Source: Rosa chinensis (lineage: Eukaryota; Streptophyta; Magnoliopsida; Rosales; Rosaceae). Taken from it: a DNA stretch of 64,000 bases. The notes under the pieces were generated by a model. That model made no database searches, was not told where the DNA came from, and saw nothing but the letters and a program-made list of their open reading frames with translations. Positions 9,941-22,688 of this stretch are shown one piece after another. How positions within the stretch are numbered: the stretch's first letter is position 1; each line of letters opens with the position of its first letter. Both the position numbers and the translations under genes were made by a program. The DNA lies in the NCBI RefSeq assembly GCF_002994745.2, contig NC_037088.1, positions 50,931,897-50,995,896 on the forward strand, given 5' to 3'.

Positions 9941-12590
9941 TCTGACGATTTTATATTATTTAGACACGAGGTGACATGTACTTAAGATTGTTCCAATAAC
10001 TTTAAAGTTAATTTATTATTAATAAATCAAATAAGCAATGAAATGGGGTCAAATAAATTAAAAGGTCTGGTCTTGTGCTCAACTTTAACCTAATAAATGT
10101 TAGAAAAATAGAAAAAGTAAGGTTTTAAGAAGAAACTTTCTTCTTAAATCGTGACTCTCAGTAAATTATTTTTTAATCTCATATCACCTGACCTTTTCTC
10201 AATGACATGTCATGTTAACTTGTAGTTGTTCTTGTGCCTAACAACAACCTATGAGCTGTATCCCCATTCTGGGTTCAATGATTAGGAACAAGAACCATAA
10301 ACATGCCGGTAGCGACAAGACCATATATGATATATGACAATTTCTGCCTAAGATCTAAAAGATAATTTAAAATAGAGGCAATGGATAAATTTTTTTTTTA
10401 CTTTTACTTTTATTTTTATTTTTTGTGTTGGTATATACAAGTCACTTTCTAAAAATGCTTTGAAATAAAAAAGTGATACATAGTAAAGCCAAAATTTAGA
10501 TGATCAACCCAAAAACCTAAACATGATAATATAACTTAAAAAATCGTTTGTGTCGGCAGGTTTTTTTTTTTTTTTTTTGGGTGGGGAGGGTGGGCACTGG
10601 GGCGGTTCTAGTTTTCGAGACAAGCGTCTGCTAATTAAAGTGAAAATTTTCCCAGAGAAAATTATTGGTGGGGATCAATTGTTCTTACAAAAGTGGGATA
10701 CCATGTTTTTTTTATGACAAGTGGGATACAATTTATCTAGATCCTTTGGTGGATTTCAAACCACATCACTAAAGTACATGATTGAGTGCTTGTTTCTAAC
10801 CATAATTAAGTGTGAAGTAATGTACAACTTAATTATGATTAGTCTACGTACCAGTGGGTGATTAAAATATGTAAATCAATTACGTAAGTGTAGCTAGAGG
10901 AAAATGTCCGGCGTGATAAATCAAACTTATGATCTAAGATATAGGTGAAATTCAGTTTACTATTTAAATGTTATACTGAAAAACTTGTCAGTTCCTAATA
11001 TTTTGATTTCGTTACCAACACTCTTTCTTATCAATTTGATCAGTTTAGCCTCATTCATTAGTTTTGATTACTAAGTGATGATATCGCTTGATAGGATCCA
11101 TATTTTTTTAAATATGACGTCCGATGACTTAGGATTGAATAATGATAAATGGGTCTCAAACCAAAGTAAAACCCTCAAAATTGCCAATTGGATCCAAATT
11201 GGATATTCCAAGTCATCATCACGTCATAAAAAATGTGGGTTATACTTCAACCACTTAAGTGTCGTCAAAATTGATGGATTGGACTATACTGATCTGGATT
11301 GACATAATGTTCGATGTAAAATTCAAGATAGTGAAGTGAATTTAGTCATAATGTGTAAAAAAGAGAAAGAAAGGTTTCAAATAATTAGAATACCGACATG
11401 GGGCTGTCACAAACCCTCTGATGATCAAATCATATGAAATTCAATAAGTAATAAGCTTAGAATATGGTATTGTAGGTTACCTCTTTATGGCATAGATAAA
11501 GGTTTATATGTAGTTAAATCAGAGATCTTTAAAGGTTAAGTAAACTTATTAGGATTATGTTATTTTTTTTAGAAGCATTCCACTATGTTCTATTTTAAAT
11601 CCGAATTAGGTTCGAGTCATAAATTTACTCACTGAATTCAGAACTGAGATTTTAGAGATTTTTAGAGATTCGAACTCAATTCCAAGTTGCTCAATAATTC
11701 CTTATTCCCAAAAGCAAGGCTAGAAAGTGCTAAATGATTTTGTACAAAGAACGCTTGCTTCAATATTCATATATTACAATGAGCGTTGTCTGATTATCGT
11801 TAGTTCCTTTTCATTGAATAAAGAAAAACAAAAATCAGGATCGAAAGAAGGAAGTTGTTCTGAACACAGAACATAATTTTCCCTAATCAAGGGAAAGGTG
11901 TACCCAAATAATTGACCCTACCACACGGGGCCGACTCACGTCAATAACCTCAGCAAACTTTTCTCGGAGATGATCATAAAAGCAAGTGTCACTTGCACTG
12001 TTGCGCAAGACAAAACTATCAACCCACTTTCCAAAACTCACCAATAAAACTCGGGTTTGGCTATCATGCCTAAACCATCCATACTGGAATATCAAATATT
12101 CAATCAAGAAAGCTGCAACCTGTATCGCTAAAAGTAACTTCTCTTATCCATACACTTTGTTAGTGGCTTCAAACTGGAGTTTTGGTCCATGTAGAAAACA
12201 CTTGCAATGCTTTATTCTTTTTGTTTTTGGAAGTTTGCCGCAAATACCATGTTTTCCACGCGAACTTTCGTTTTGTGTAGGGAAAAGTATCACCGGCTAA
12301 AATCGAAGCTCGAATATCTTGTTTTAGGGTTAAGCCAAGGCCGTCGATATCCAGGGATCCATCTGAGAGTTGCAGCCATTAAGCTAAAAAACAATGCATG
12401 TTTTTCATGCGAGTATATTTATAAACACACACCGATACTTATAGATAGATATACCAGTGTAGGATACCGATACTTTTTTTTATGGGTCTCTGTAGAAGTT
12501 GATCGATCAGGAACTCAGAAAGTAGTGAACTACAGGATCCAAATGTCACGTACCATAAAGTTTCTTTCTGCACGGGTTTAAAACTTTAAA
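9941..12590. other. Intergenic AT-rich DNA, no gene recognised
   Basis: Long low-complexity A/T stretches and a T-run with GGGTGGGGAGGG at 10561-10590. Short frames at 11075-11302 and 11883-12581 on both strands lack recognisable similarity or plausible splice structure. Confidence 0.5.
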
Positions 12591-12600
12591 TTAAATTGAA

Positions 12601-12861
12601 GGGAGAATAGTCACTTTGGTCACTCAACTATGACTCATTCGACACTTTAGTCACTCAAGTTTCAAATATATCACTTTTGCCACTCAAGTATTACACTGTC
12701 ATTCACAAAAGTCACTTTGTTGTGAGAAAAAATGCCCCTTGGGTGACTTTTGTGAATGACAGTGTAATACTTGAGTGACCAAAATGATATATTTGAAATT
12801 TGAGTGACCAAACCAAAGTGTCGAATGAGTCATAGTTGAGTGACTATTTTTGAAATTCTTC
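12601..12861. mobile_element. Mutator-type hairpin MITE, about 260 bp, with target duplication
   Basis: Two arms of about 110 bp pair almost perfectly. Left ATAGTCACTTTGGTCACTCA, CTATGACTCATTCGACACTT and TGTCATTCACAAAAGTCAC are mirrored on the right, ending GAGTGACTATT. The loop is about 20-30 bases around 12722-12748. The 10-mer TTAAATTGAA flanks both sides (12591-12600 and 12862-12871), fitting the 9-11 bp target duplication of Mutator-like elements. There is no coding capacity. If transcribed it would give a long hairpin RNA. Confidence 0.85.
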
Positions 12862-12871
12862 TTAAATTGAA

Positions 12872-13333
12872 ATACGGCTGAGTTACTTCATTGTTCGTTT
12901 CACGTGGATGCAATTCATTGGAAGTCAGATGGTACCTCTTTTCCTTACTTGAAAATAATTGAAGTGATGAAGTCTTTTCCTAATTATATTCATATATAAA
13001 AAACAACATTAAAATACAGGTGATGGGTCTTGATCAGATCTGTCACTGAATTGATATATGATACGACTTTAATTAAGAAACTATTGGAAGTTAAGAGGAA
13101 TTGTCTTTTGGTTAACTATCAGTCTATCACATACCTGTCATACTTGCGATGAATTAGGGTTTGGAAGATGGAAATGACTCGTATTTGGTCTTGTTAATAT
13201 AATGCGGCACATGAATGTATTTAATATCGAGACTTGCGAAAATTCTATTATGGACCATGGTCATGGTTAAATTGGAGGCGTGCTGTTCACGCGCGGTTTT
13301 TTGGTGAGTGAAGTAGATATTGAATCTGACGCC
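12872..13333. other. Intergenic, no gene recognised
   Basis: A minus-strand frame (13390-13154) runs into the CACTA end and is not recognised. Nothing else is seen. Confidence 0.45.
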
Positions 13334-13336
13334 GTG

Positions 13337-15178
13337 CACTACTAGAAAAATTAGCCAATGCACACAGATGAAGTCCACACAGATATTCACAAAGGGTAGA
13401 AATCTGTGTGAGAAACACTACAATACATACAGATGTCTGTGTGAAAACTATATTCACACAATCATCGGTGTGAAAAAAATTCTAAAAGTGGGACCGCAAA
13501 AATTCACACAGATATCCGTGTGAAATTAAAATTGACACACAAAAATTTGTGTGAATTGTATTTCAAAATAAAACTAAAACAAATTAAATACATAAAATTT
13601 AATAAATATATTTGATTTCACACAGATATCTGTGTAAATTTTTTTTTTCTTGCAAATTTCAGTATTTCCTCATTATCTCATAATTGAACACCTCTCTCTC
13701 TCTCTCTCTTTGGGGAATTTTTTTCCCGCAAATTTCAATATTCCTCATTATTTAACTTCAATTTATCAACTTCCTAACTTCTTTTGAATTTTTGAATTTG
13801 ATTGTTTTTCTCTTTAAAGCATGAGTGGATAGAGTTTAGGTTTTTTATTTTTTATTTGTATGATTGAGTTTAGGTTGGTATATATTATTTGATAAAGAGC
13901 TTCATACTTCCTTCTTATCGTTTACTGCTTAGGTTGGTATATATTATCGTTTACTAGTGGCTAAGAAGGGGCTGTAAATAATTGTTGCCAAAGAGGGAAA
14001 TATCTCTCTGGCTCCTTCAAATTATGCAAAATAGAAACTCAAAAACTGGGTTGCAGACTATCAAATGCACTTCCAGTCCCTATTTCTATTTCTTCTCTTT
14101 TCACTCCAATCACCTATTCCCAGTCTCCCTCTCTCTCCCAACCCCTCCTTTCTCAACCCCCACCGCCAGACTCCTCATCTCGTCCGTCACCACCGCAAGT
14201 AGGAGTTATGAGAAGAAGAAAAAAGGAGAACTGATGGAAAATGCTCAGATCTATCTCTCCCTCAGTTAACCTCATATATGAACTCGTGATGCCAAATCCC
14301 CAGGTAACATGGGTTTCAATTTTCTCTCTTTAATAACTCTTGTAGATCTGCCTGATATTGTTGGTTGTTATAGGATCTTTCAAACCCAGCAGAAAATTGA
14401 GCCAAGAAGTTTCGATATTTCTCAACAAATTAAACACACTGTAAGTCTCTCTTTCTCCATCTCTCCCCAATTTACAGTATTGTGATTGCCTTCCTAGATT
14501 TTCTGCACTTCTTACTACTTCTCTGATCCAAATTTGTTATTTTTCCCGATTTGGTGCCTGCAGAAGAATCCGTAACAGATCGAAATCGAACCCACTCACT
14601 TCGGTTCTGCTTCTAGATTTGGTCAATTTCCTGCTTTTTGGGTACTAGATTTCCGGTCTCGGAAACTTGTATATCAACTCATGCATTACAAACCTACGAG
14701 TATATCTGTTTTGCTTCTTCTGTGAGATTAGTGTTTGAATCGGACGAGTTGGCTCTGCCCCATGGATTTGGTGGTATTAAGGAATTCAAATGGACCGGAG
14801 ATTTGGTTGTATTGGTGGCAGGAGATGTAGTGGTATTGGGAATTGAAAGGACAATAAATTGAGGGACCAAAAAATAAATATGTAACTGTAAATAATTTAA
14901 TAAAATTCAATCAAATATATTATATTTGGTACACACGGATCTTTTCGGTCATGGGATATAATTGATGGAGTTGTGATTTAAGTGGGACTCATTAAATGCA
15001 TTCACATGAATTTAAAAAATATGTGTGTAAGTAGTATTAGCAACGCTAGTAATACGTATAGATTTTTTATCCGTCGTTGTACCGTGTGTATTGGCATATT
15101 CACAAAGATTTTCGTGTGGAATACTATGATTTCACACGGATTCTCATCCGTGTGTGATGGGGGGTTTTTCTAGTAGTG
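13337..15178. mobile_element. Non-autonomous CACTA (En/Spm) transposon, 1842 bp
   Basis: It begins CACTACTAGAAAAATTAGCC at 13337 and ends GGGTTTTTCTAGTAGTG at 15178, an inverted CACTACTAGAAAAA terminal repeat. The 3-bp duplication GTG lies on both sides (13334-13336, 15179-15181). Subterminal zones hold many small palindromes of type TTCACACAGATATCTGTGTGAA (several in 13360-13640 and at 14935-15165), the usual layout of transposase binding sites in CACTA elements. No TnpD/TnpA-like frame is present, so it depends on another element. The middle (about 14040-14870) is pyrimidine-rich with exon/intron-like junctions and may be captured host DNA. Confidence 0.92.
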
Positions 15179-15179
15179 G

Positions 15180-15660
15180 TGGGTCCAACTTGCTACAGTT
15201 AACTCGCTGTAACCCTTTGCCGAAAGAAAGGAAGCCTCCTGAATTCAGCGCTTGGTATTCTCGCACCACTCGTTGCCGCCGTCGATTATGGCGTCGCGAG
15301 GTACCATATAGGCTATAAAGCCCCAGATCAATAGGATGCCTCAAAATCCTCCAGAGAAATCATAGCTGGAGACCCAATTTTGCTACCCGTTAACCCGAAA
15401 TCTTGACCCGATTAGAACTTATCCGTCTGGCAACGATAGGGCAACGCACCAATGCCAGTCGGTTTGTATTGCTGATGCCGACATGCCTCTAGTCACGACC
15501 AAAAAGAGGGTGGTTGCCTTCGGCCAAGGCACAATCGACTGTCTCGGAGGTGGTACGGTTGCAAACGGAGATGGGGAAGCCTTTCTGGGCGATATTGAGG
15601 GCGAGGTTCTGGCCTATGACAGCGACGCCGGCGAGAGGGCAATACATCCTCTGCATAACC
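15180..15660 (-). pseudogene. 6-phosphogluconate dehydrogenase pseudogene fragment
   Basis: On the minus strand, 15635-15492 encodes LAGVAVIGQNLALNIAQKGF followed by PISVCNRTTS and EGNHPLFG. This matches the N-terminal NADP-binding Rossmann segment of 6-phosphogluconate dehydrogenase, with its GxGxxG-like turn altered. After a scrambled stretch with stops, 15313-15248 in another frame gives DAIIDGGNEWCENTKR, the IIDGGNEW substrate-binding block of the same enzyme, then a stop. The fragment covers roughly the first quarter of the protein and has stops and frameshifts, so it is dead. The CACTA element lies against its downstream side. Absence of introns is compatible with a retrocopy or with the intronless coding regions common for this enzyme in plants. 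Confidence 0.8.
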
Positions 15661-15779
15661 AGTCGCAATTAAGTAACTGCGCATGTCGTTCAAGCGCTGG
15701 ATTTCGGCTTGGTGCAGGTGGACTTTGGTCTACAGAAGACTCTTCGCAAGACTTGTTATAAGTCTTAGTTTGTTGTTTC

Positions 15780-16740
15780 TTGTATGACTTGGAATAGTGT
15801 GGTACTTTAAAAAAAAAAAAATATTATAATTGTGAAATTTAGTTCCACATGCATGGTCCATGGAATATGTGCTGGGAAGACCTAAAAATACTTGACTATA
15901 TAATAGAGCAAGGTAAGGAAGCTCCGAACAGAAATTTAAACAATTAAGCTTTATGACAAGTAGTTCTTTTAGTTAATGAGAAGAATTTTCACGACTAAAT
16001 TCTTTTATTAGGTAAAAATAGATCAAGGTAAACACTTCACATAACTTTGCTTTTTACGAGTTACAGATCAAATCCAAGTTGTCGATCGACCTCCGAGTTT
16101 ACCACATATATTATTACCCTCATTCAGCTTTTACCATTGAACTGTACACGAGTTTCTTATGCTAACGTCTGGGAAATATGATATGTCTGTTGGCTAACTT
16201 TCTGATTTGACGTTACAGTTTTCATGCGTAGGATCCAATTTAGCCCCGCATGCAGAAGATTACTTTCTTGAAGTGTGAGTGACAGCGATTTCCACTGTGT
16301 ATATAAGAGTGGCTAGGGCGCACAATCAAATGGGCTTTCTTTTCAGCTGAGAGGGATTGCATATAGCTCATTTACTCATTATCTACAAAGTTGATCTTGA
16401 TTGCAGAAAGTGGCAGGCTAGAGTACACCCGTGATGTCCTCCTTATCCGTCATAGTCCTAGTTCATACTGTTAATTTATTTTTTCCTATGTAAGTAAACT
16501 ATCACTTTCAAGTAACCCAGATTGATCTCTCTGTTTAAGATATTTAGTTGAAAATTTTGATGGCTTTGCATATGGACATGCATGGGCTCATAAAAGTGAT
16601 CATCCGTTCCCTTTATAGTTTTAGCAGAGATATCAAAAACAGTTAAAAGATCAAAATACGACATTCTTGCTTTTTTTCTTTCTTTTAACTTCTAAGAATT
16701 TTGTTACGAATATGTAAAGGAAGTGTCAATATCACTCCTT
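15780..16740. other. Intergenic, no gene recognised
   Basis: AT-rich DNA with only short, unrecognised frames. An A-run lies at 15809-15821. Confidence 0.5.
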
Positions 16741-17170
16741 CTTTTTTTGAGAATAAGAAACCTTTATTGAAAATAATCAATATTACATAACACAGGAATG
16801 ACCGGTGGTGGACATGAACTCTTCATTCTCCTTCCTAAAACCTAAACCAGTTACGGGTCCGTTATCATCAATGACCTCCATGAGCCGAAAGGGCCCAACC
16901 CCTAAGTATCTATATCGCCCAATCTCTCGAGCTATAGAAAATCTCGAGAATCTCGATACCACTTCATAGACAACTGCCAGAAAAACCAACTTCCTATTCC
17001 ACACCGTGTCCCAAAAATACCAGACCACGTGCAAAGATCGCTCAACAGCACATTGACCATAAGATAAAACTGAAAACAAACCAATTTGTCCCCAGTAAAG
17101 ACACCACATCCATGGCACCTCAATTTGACCCAACCCTAACTCAAAAGAGTAGGGCCGGGCATACCAATGA
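16741..17170 (-). mobile_element. Probable minus-strand retroposed sequence (LINE-like 3' end)
   Basis: The left end, read on the minus strand, is a 3' terminus: AATAAAGGTTTCTTATTCTC followed by an A-run (7 T at 16742-16748 on the plus strand). The body carries a 116-residue minus-strand frame (17133-16783) that I do not recognise as a protein. Composition is higher in G+C than the flanks. This fits a truncated LINE or retrocopy tail. No target duplication could be confirmed. Confidence 0.45.
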
Positions 17171-18793
17171 CAAAAAAAAACTAACCAAAAACAAGCCCCT
17201 TTTAAATAGAAAATATGTAATATAAATGTTATTATATATGTTTACTCGTTATTTTTTAATATTTTCTCTAAATGATTGACAAAATGAGATTCGAACCTAA
17301 CCACTATACCACATTTTCTTTTTCAATGTAGGGATATCCGGATATTTAATAGCTGCATGCATCTAGGGTTATAAATATTTGATTGCATGTGGTAGAAACC
17401 AAGCGAGGCATGGGATTCCATCACTGTTTACCAAACCACATTGCAAAAATCAAAGAAACTATGTAGACAAGTGATTAGAAGCCATATATAGCAATGACCA
17501 AAATATCGATAGTTCAAAAAATAGAAATATCGAGAAAATATTTAATATCGATGGAAATTTTACTAAAATTTTAGATAAAAGTTGTATGATCAGCTAAAAA
17601 TATATTAAAAATAACATATCAGAAATATGTTAAAATTAATATCGATGATTGTAAAAAACAGAAATTTTGAAAAAATATCGAGGATATCTTAAATATTTTA
17701 GTCCTTGATATATATAGAGTAGTCACACTCACGAAATGCAAGCATACACTAAATTTGGTCAGATCGAGATCGACCAAAAGGAATGGCACAAAATTTGGTA
17801 GTGGACATAGTCATATAGACATGAGCCTCATAAACAATTGCTTCTTCTTTGAATTTGTGTGTCCAAGTTCTCGCACTAAGTCAAGGACAATGGCTTTGCC
17901 TTTCCGGAAAAAAGAATCACTACACCCTCTTATAGCTCTACGTACATATCGATCGGTCCCTCACTTTGTAGACCACGTAAATAATAAATAAACAAAACTG
18001 TTTTTTTTTTTTTTTTTTTTTTTTTATCTCAGACTAGCTTGATGATTAACAATGGTTAATAACGACTTTGTTTGGAATTGACGGATTTAATGAGTTCATC
18101 CAAAGCGCTATATTATGGTATTTTTGACGAGATGTTAGAATTTTACGATATTAGCTTCCGACGTTGTATCAGATAAATATATCATATCATGTTTCTCGAT
18201 CGAGAAATCTAGTATGATTAATTTAGATTTGTAACCAGCCTATCTACACTTGTACTTTGTAGTTTTTTAAATAAAATTTGTACTCTATAGAAATGTCGGA
18301 CCAAGTTTTTTTTTTTTTTTTTCTTCAGGTAAGGCAAGATTATTAATAGAATTCTTTTCAATTGGTTTTCAAAGAAAATTTTCTTATATTTTAATTGGAC
18401 TTATAAACTCTTAAACATGTAGCAATTACATACATAAAAATCAGAGCACAAATATATATCACTCACTAAAGCAAAATTATGAAAAACAAAAAGAACAAAA
18501 AGAAAAATTATCAAGGGGAGAAGAGAGAAGTATAGTTTTTTTTCTCGTCTGTAGTTTATAAAAGTATAAATATTATGTTATCTTAAAAAGGAAAAATCTT
18601 AAACAAAAAATATTTAAAGAAATACACAATTCTCTAAACCTAGTGTAGAATAGTGATGCTGATGCCACGTGTGCTATGTTATATTTTTGACAAGTATTAT
18701 CTATACTATATTTAAGAGAAGAGGGCTTACTCACCATAACTAAATTTGTTTACTTTTATACCCCTAAAATATTAAATAACTTTATATATATTT
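17171..18793. other. Intergenic AT-rich DNA, no gene recognised
   Basis: 17500-17710 is AT-rich with repeated ATATCGA(T/G) motifs, as seen at the ends of some plant DNA elements, but no boundaries could be set. T-runs lie at 18001-18026 and 18307-18322. Confidence 0.45.
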
Positions 18794-19027
18794 TGTTCAA
18801 GTAAATCCAGAATATGTGTCTAGCCCAAACTCGAGGTTACTTGCTCTAGTTGAAATAGGGTTTATATTATAGATATTCTCAGAGAATCTTAGAAGATATC
18901 CAATCAATGTACGATTATGTTTCCATGTACAACTCTATCTCTATGCTTGTAATCCTCTATATAAAGATGCCCTTATTATTAATGAAAGTACGATTCAATT
19001 CTCTTCCAATTTAGTTTTCCTTAAACA
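18794..19027 (+). repeat. Copia left LTR
   Basis: 234 bp, TG...CA. It contains the TATA-like CTATATAAAG at 18957-18966 and the downstream GAAAGTACGATTCAATTCTC block shared with the right LTR. Confidence 0.93.
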
Positions 19028-19282
19028 CGTTATCAGCACAAAGCCCTAACCCTGAAACAAATAGCCAAACCCTGATTCAAGAAGCTAAAAACCTTGAATC
19101 CGAATACAAAACCTTGAAGTCTTTTCGGCCTCCACCTCACACGTTGAAACACTCGATCCCAAAAGTCCAAAACTGGCAGCGCCATCAGAAGAATCGGCCG
19201 GAAACCTACCAAACAGGCCACCGGAAGCTCCATACAACCCGCAGCAAACATTCCACCGGTTCACCATCTTCCGGGGATCCAA

Positions 19283-21904
19283 TGACAAGACCCGTCCCGG
19301 ATTTCACCCAGAAATCCGAAGTGGCCCTGCGGGGCCCACCTTAGAAGAAATTCTACCAAAAATTTAGCAGAACTTCCCCTAAAAGTAGGGTACCCAAAAC
19401 CTGTAGAAAAACATTTACACTTCTAAATCAACCATCCTTATTCTCCTGGAGCCACCTGCTCTCCAAATCACAACTCCAATTTCACATAACACAAATCACA
19501 ACTTAACTAACATTAATTTCCTCAGGTAATCAGAGTAATTCTAACAGCAAGGGTAATCAAGGAAAACCTAAATCAAATAAAAGCGCGGAAGCCATGCTGT
19601 TAACTATGCCTCAACTCCAATGTACGCCCGACCTCAACTAATTTTGCCTGCAAACTGGGCATTTGAAACAGAAGGGCCCAGGGGAAAGTAATTGAAAAAC
19701 ACGTGAGAGTGAGTGGACAAAATAAACGACTAAATAAATAATTTAAAAGAAAAGAGGTTGTATTACTTCCCCACGAATTTAAATTCGTAAAACTTCGATG
19801 CATGCAACATTTATAAAACGTATGTCTTTAAAACTCAGAGTCTCGTGAAAACATACCAGTCCCCGCTGGCTAAAAGAATCGGACTAGCCCCGCTAGTCAA
19901 GTAACACATAAAGGATATGGGGAAAAGATGTCACCATACGGGTAAAGGAGCCCCTTAGGCTCTACCTACCCTCGACTGCTACTCACACATAGATTGTATG
20001 AGGAGGAGAACTAATAACCTCGACTGCCACCCACGTGAGGAGGAGAATAAACTACCTCAACTGCCACTCACAAACACAAAGTAAGTGAGGAGGAGACCTA
20101 ATCAAATGACCCGAATATGGTGAGGAAAAACAATCGAAAACCAGTAAATCCATAAAGCTTCCCCAATATCTCACGAGAAAATAAATATTCCAATGACGTG
20201 ACCCTCCACGCTAAAATATTCTCAAATCCGTAACCAAAACCGGAAATTAGTATAAGCAAATCCCATTTCCAAAAAATCTCTCAGAATCTCCAAGAAACAA
20301 ACCAAATCCAAAATCATTAATTAGGCATTCCCAATTCCAAAACTGAAAGTCAATAAATAAATGAGAAATCCAACTCCATCGAAACTCGTCTCGAAAATCT
20401 TCCAGGAACTTAAATCGGCGATTAGAAATATACTTAATTCCGGCAATTACCTTGGAAATAAGTAATTCATCAAATAATATTATAAATCATAACCAACCTT
20501 TGAAACTCATTATTGAAAGCAAATCCACAAGATAAACCGAAATCAAATTCCGAAAATCAATTCATTTGCTCAAAATGTAATATGATTAATAACTAGAGCA
20601 TTATTTTAAGAAATAAATGCATGCATCATTATTTAAAAACAAAAGTCCACTCATAGTACTATATAGGCGACCACGTGTACGAGTTCCTTGGTCGAGCAAT
20701 AGCTCGGTACATCGCCCTGTACACAATTATTTTTTGTGAATAACTATTCAATAATTAAATACAATTCCCAAAATCAAATCCTTATAAATCATCTCTCCAC
20801 TTCTTCTTGGATTCAACCCAAATTTTATCTCTAATACCAATTCATTATCTTAAAGGTTCCAAGTCAGAACCGAGAGATATCCGACGGTCGGATTCTCGTA
20901 ATTCGATAACTGAAACCCTAAACTTCAAAAATTCATAATTAATTCCAAGTTTCTCCAAAAATTACCAAATTTCACATACAAGCTCTACACAATTTATAGG
21001 ATTTAATGGGCTAAAAACCAGAATTAAACACTACCCTACACGCCTCCATGCGCCACCCACAGTGGCGGTGCGTGGGGCTCACGCGCCGGTGGCCACCACC
21101 TCCAATGGTCATCAAATTTTGACAACAGCACCTACTCAACACACTGATCATTTTTCTCAACTACAACACATCCCAATTTTACCTTTAAACAGTCGAATCC
21201 GGCCGGTGAAGAAAAACCCAGAAAACTCAAGAACCCTAGGATCGGGTGTTGATCAATTCTCTCTCTACACTGCAAATCGTAGCTCAAGGCTAGAGGGGAA
21301 ATGATCCTTGGCAAAAACCGCACCTTCGACGCCGGTTTGGTGGCCGGAGACGGCCGGAATCGCCGGAAATTGACAAAACTCCCAAACTGCTACAGTGAAC
21401 TTCACGGCTCAATTCCGAGCTCCACCGACCGAGCCACCGCAAAACACCACCACAGGCGTGACAAGGATGAAGAAGCGAGCTTGCTGGTGCCCGGATTCCA
21501 TCGTGGGGTGGCCGGAGGAGGAAGAAATCGGAGGAAGAAGCAATCGGGTCGAAGAGGGGAAATGATCGGGGGAGAGGAGAGAGAAAAGCCTGGTAGGTTT
21601 CCAAAAATGGAAACTTACCACAGTAACTTGGCTATTTATAGAAACTTATCACATGAACAGTAACTTTAGTATTTCGCTTATAACTTTCGCATACGGACTC
21701 CGATTTTTACGTACCACATATCCACGCGCTCGGTTTAACGTCCTCTACAACTTCCATGAAGAACATTTTCTCAAATTTTGACCCGAACAAAAAGTCAACT
21801 TTTAGGGGCACTAAAAGTACTTAAACGACAGTAAAAGTGAAAGTAAAGGTCGTTTACTGTCCAAATAACTAGTAAACTGGTAATTTAAGATACGGGACGT
21901 TACA
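19283..21904 (-). mobile_element. Solo LTR, gypsy-type family A, minus orientation, 2622 bp
   Basis: On the minus strand the unit begins TGTAACGTCCCGTATC and ends ...GGTCTTGTCA. It is bounded by a perfect 5-bp duplication TCCAA (19278-19282 and 21905-21909). It matches the plus-strand LTR at 62094-64000 over long blocks: AAACGACCTTTACTTTCACT, AAGTTGACTTTTTGTTCGGG, GAAGTTGTAGAGGACGTTAA and AATTGTGTACAGG.CGATGTA. No internal region or second LTR is present, so it is a recombination product. It carries three imperfect repeats of CTCGACTGCCAC...GTGAGGAGGAGA at about 19970-20102. Confidence 0.92.
19970..20102. repeat. Three imperfect 40-50 bp repeats inside LTR family A
   Basis: CCTCGACTGC.ACTCAC, CCTCGACTGCCACCCAC and CCTCAACTGCCACTCAC are each followed by (G/T)GAGGAGGAGA.CTAAT-like sequence. 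The related LTR at the right window edge ends in the reverse complement of the same unit (63960-64000). Confidence 0.7.
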
Positions 21905-22688
21905 TCCAATTTCAACCAAACTTTGTCACCATATACCACTCAAGCTAATGATTCAGGAACCGGAAGAAAAAGCACAAAAACCGGCCTAAAAGTGGGTGAA
22001 CCGGTTGACTAAACCTTCTACAGAAAACCGGCAGAAAAGAGAAGAAAAGAAAGAAAAAAAAAAGAGGAAAAGAAGCCCAGAAGCCCAAGCCCATTGACGC
22101 AGACCCCACAGCCACGTCAGCAGAACAGTCATCCTCCACGTCAGCATCTGGGACCCACCGCCATGTCAGCATATGGGGGCCCACTGCCACGTCAACTCAG
22201 TCAGCATCTGGTCAACAGTCAACGACCGCCAGCCAATTTTCTGGCAACTTTTCCAACCACTTTCCGGAGATTTTTCTAGGCAAATTTTCCCGCGACCTAT
22301 TTCGAGGTATTTTTACTAAACATTCCCTTATTTTTAGTGTTTTTTAATTCAATTTCTCTTCTTTTCAGGGACTTGCAACCTCCCTTCTTCTACCCCCCTT
22401 TCTTCATCATAGGGGAGACCAAATTAAGTCGAATTGTGGGGGTTCGTGCTCACTCCAAGCTTAGAGCTTGTTGAGATCTCCAAACTTAGAGTTTGTAGAG
22501 AATTTATGATCGACCACTTACGTTATTGTTTCGATCTAATCCAATATCTCTTGGAATCAAATTTCTTGGAAGCGACTACGCTCAGAAATTCCTAATTTCT
22601 TGGAAGCAATTACTCTCAGAAATTTTATATGTTTTCATGGTAGCCTATTTCGCTCCGAAACTAACCCTTTTTATTGTTCTCTTTCAGG

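Larger units (their letters stand above)
19028..22688 (+). other. Copia untranslated leader, interrupted by a solo LTR
   Basis: Leader sequence lies at 19028-19282 and 21905-22688, split by the insertion at 19283-21904. The second part has repeated CCACGTCAGCA-type motifs (22110-22210), then a pyrimidine tract and a run of AATTTCTTGGAAGC repeats (22560-22625) before the gag start. No protein is expected. Confidence 0.7.

Noticed and set aside
21062..21663. Overlapping plus and minus frames of 60-120 codons
   Set aside because: They lie in the GC-rich part of a solo LTR; the matching region at 62360-62700 in the sister LTR is also open by chance.
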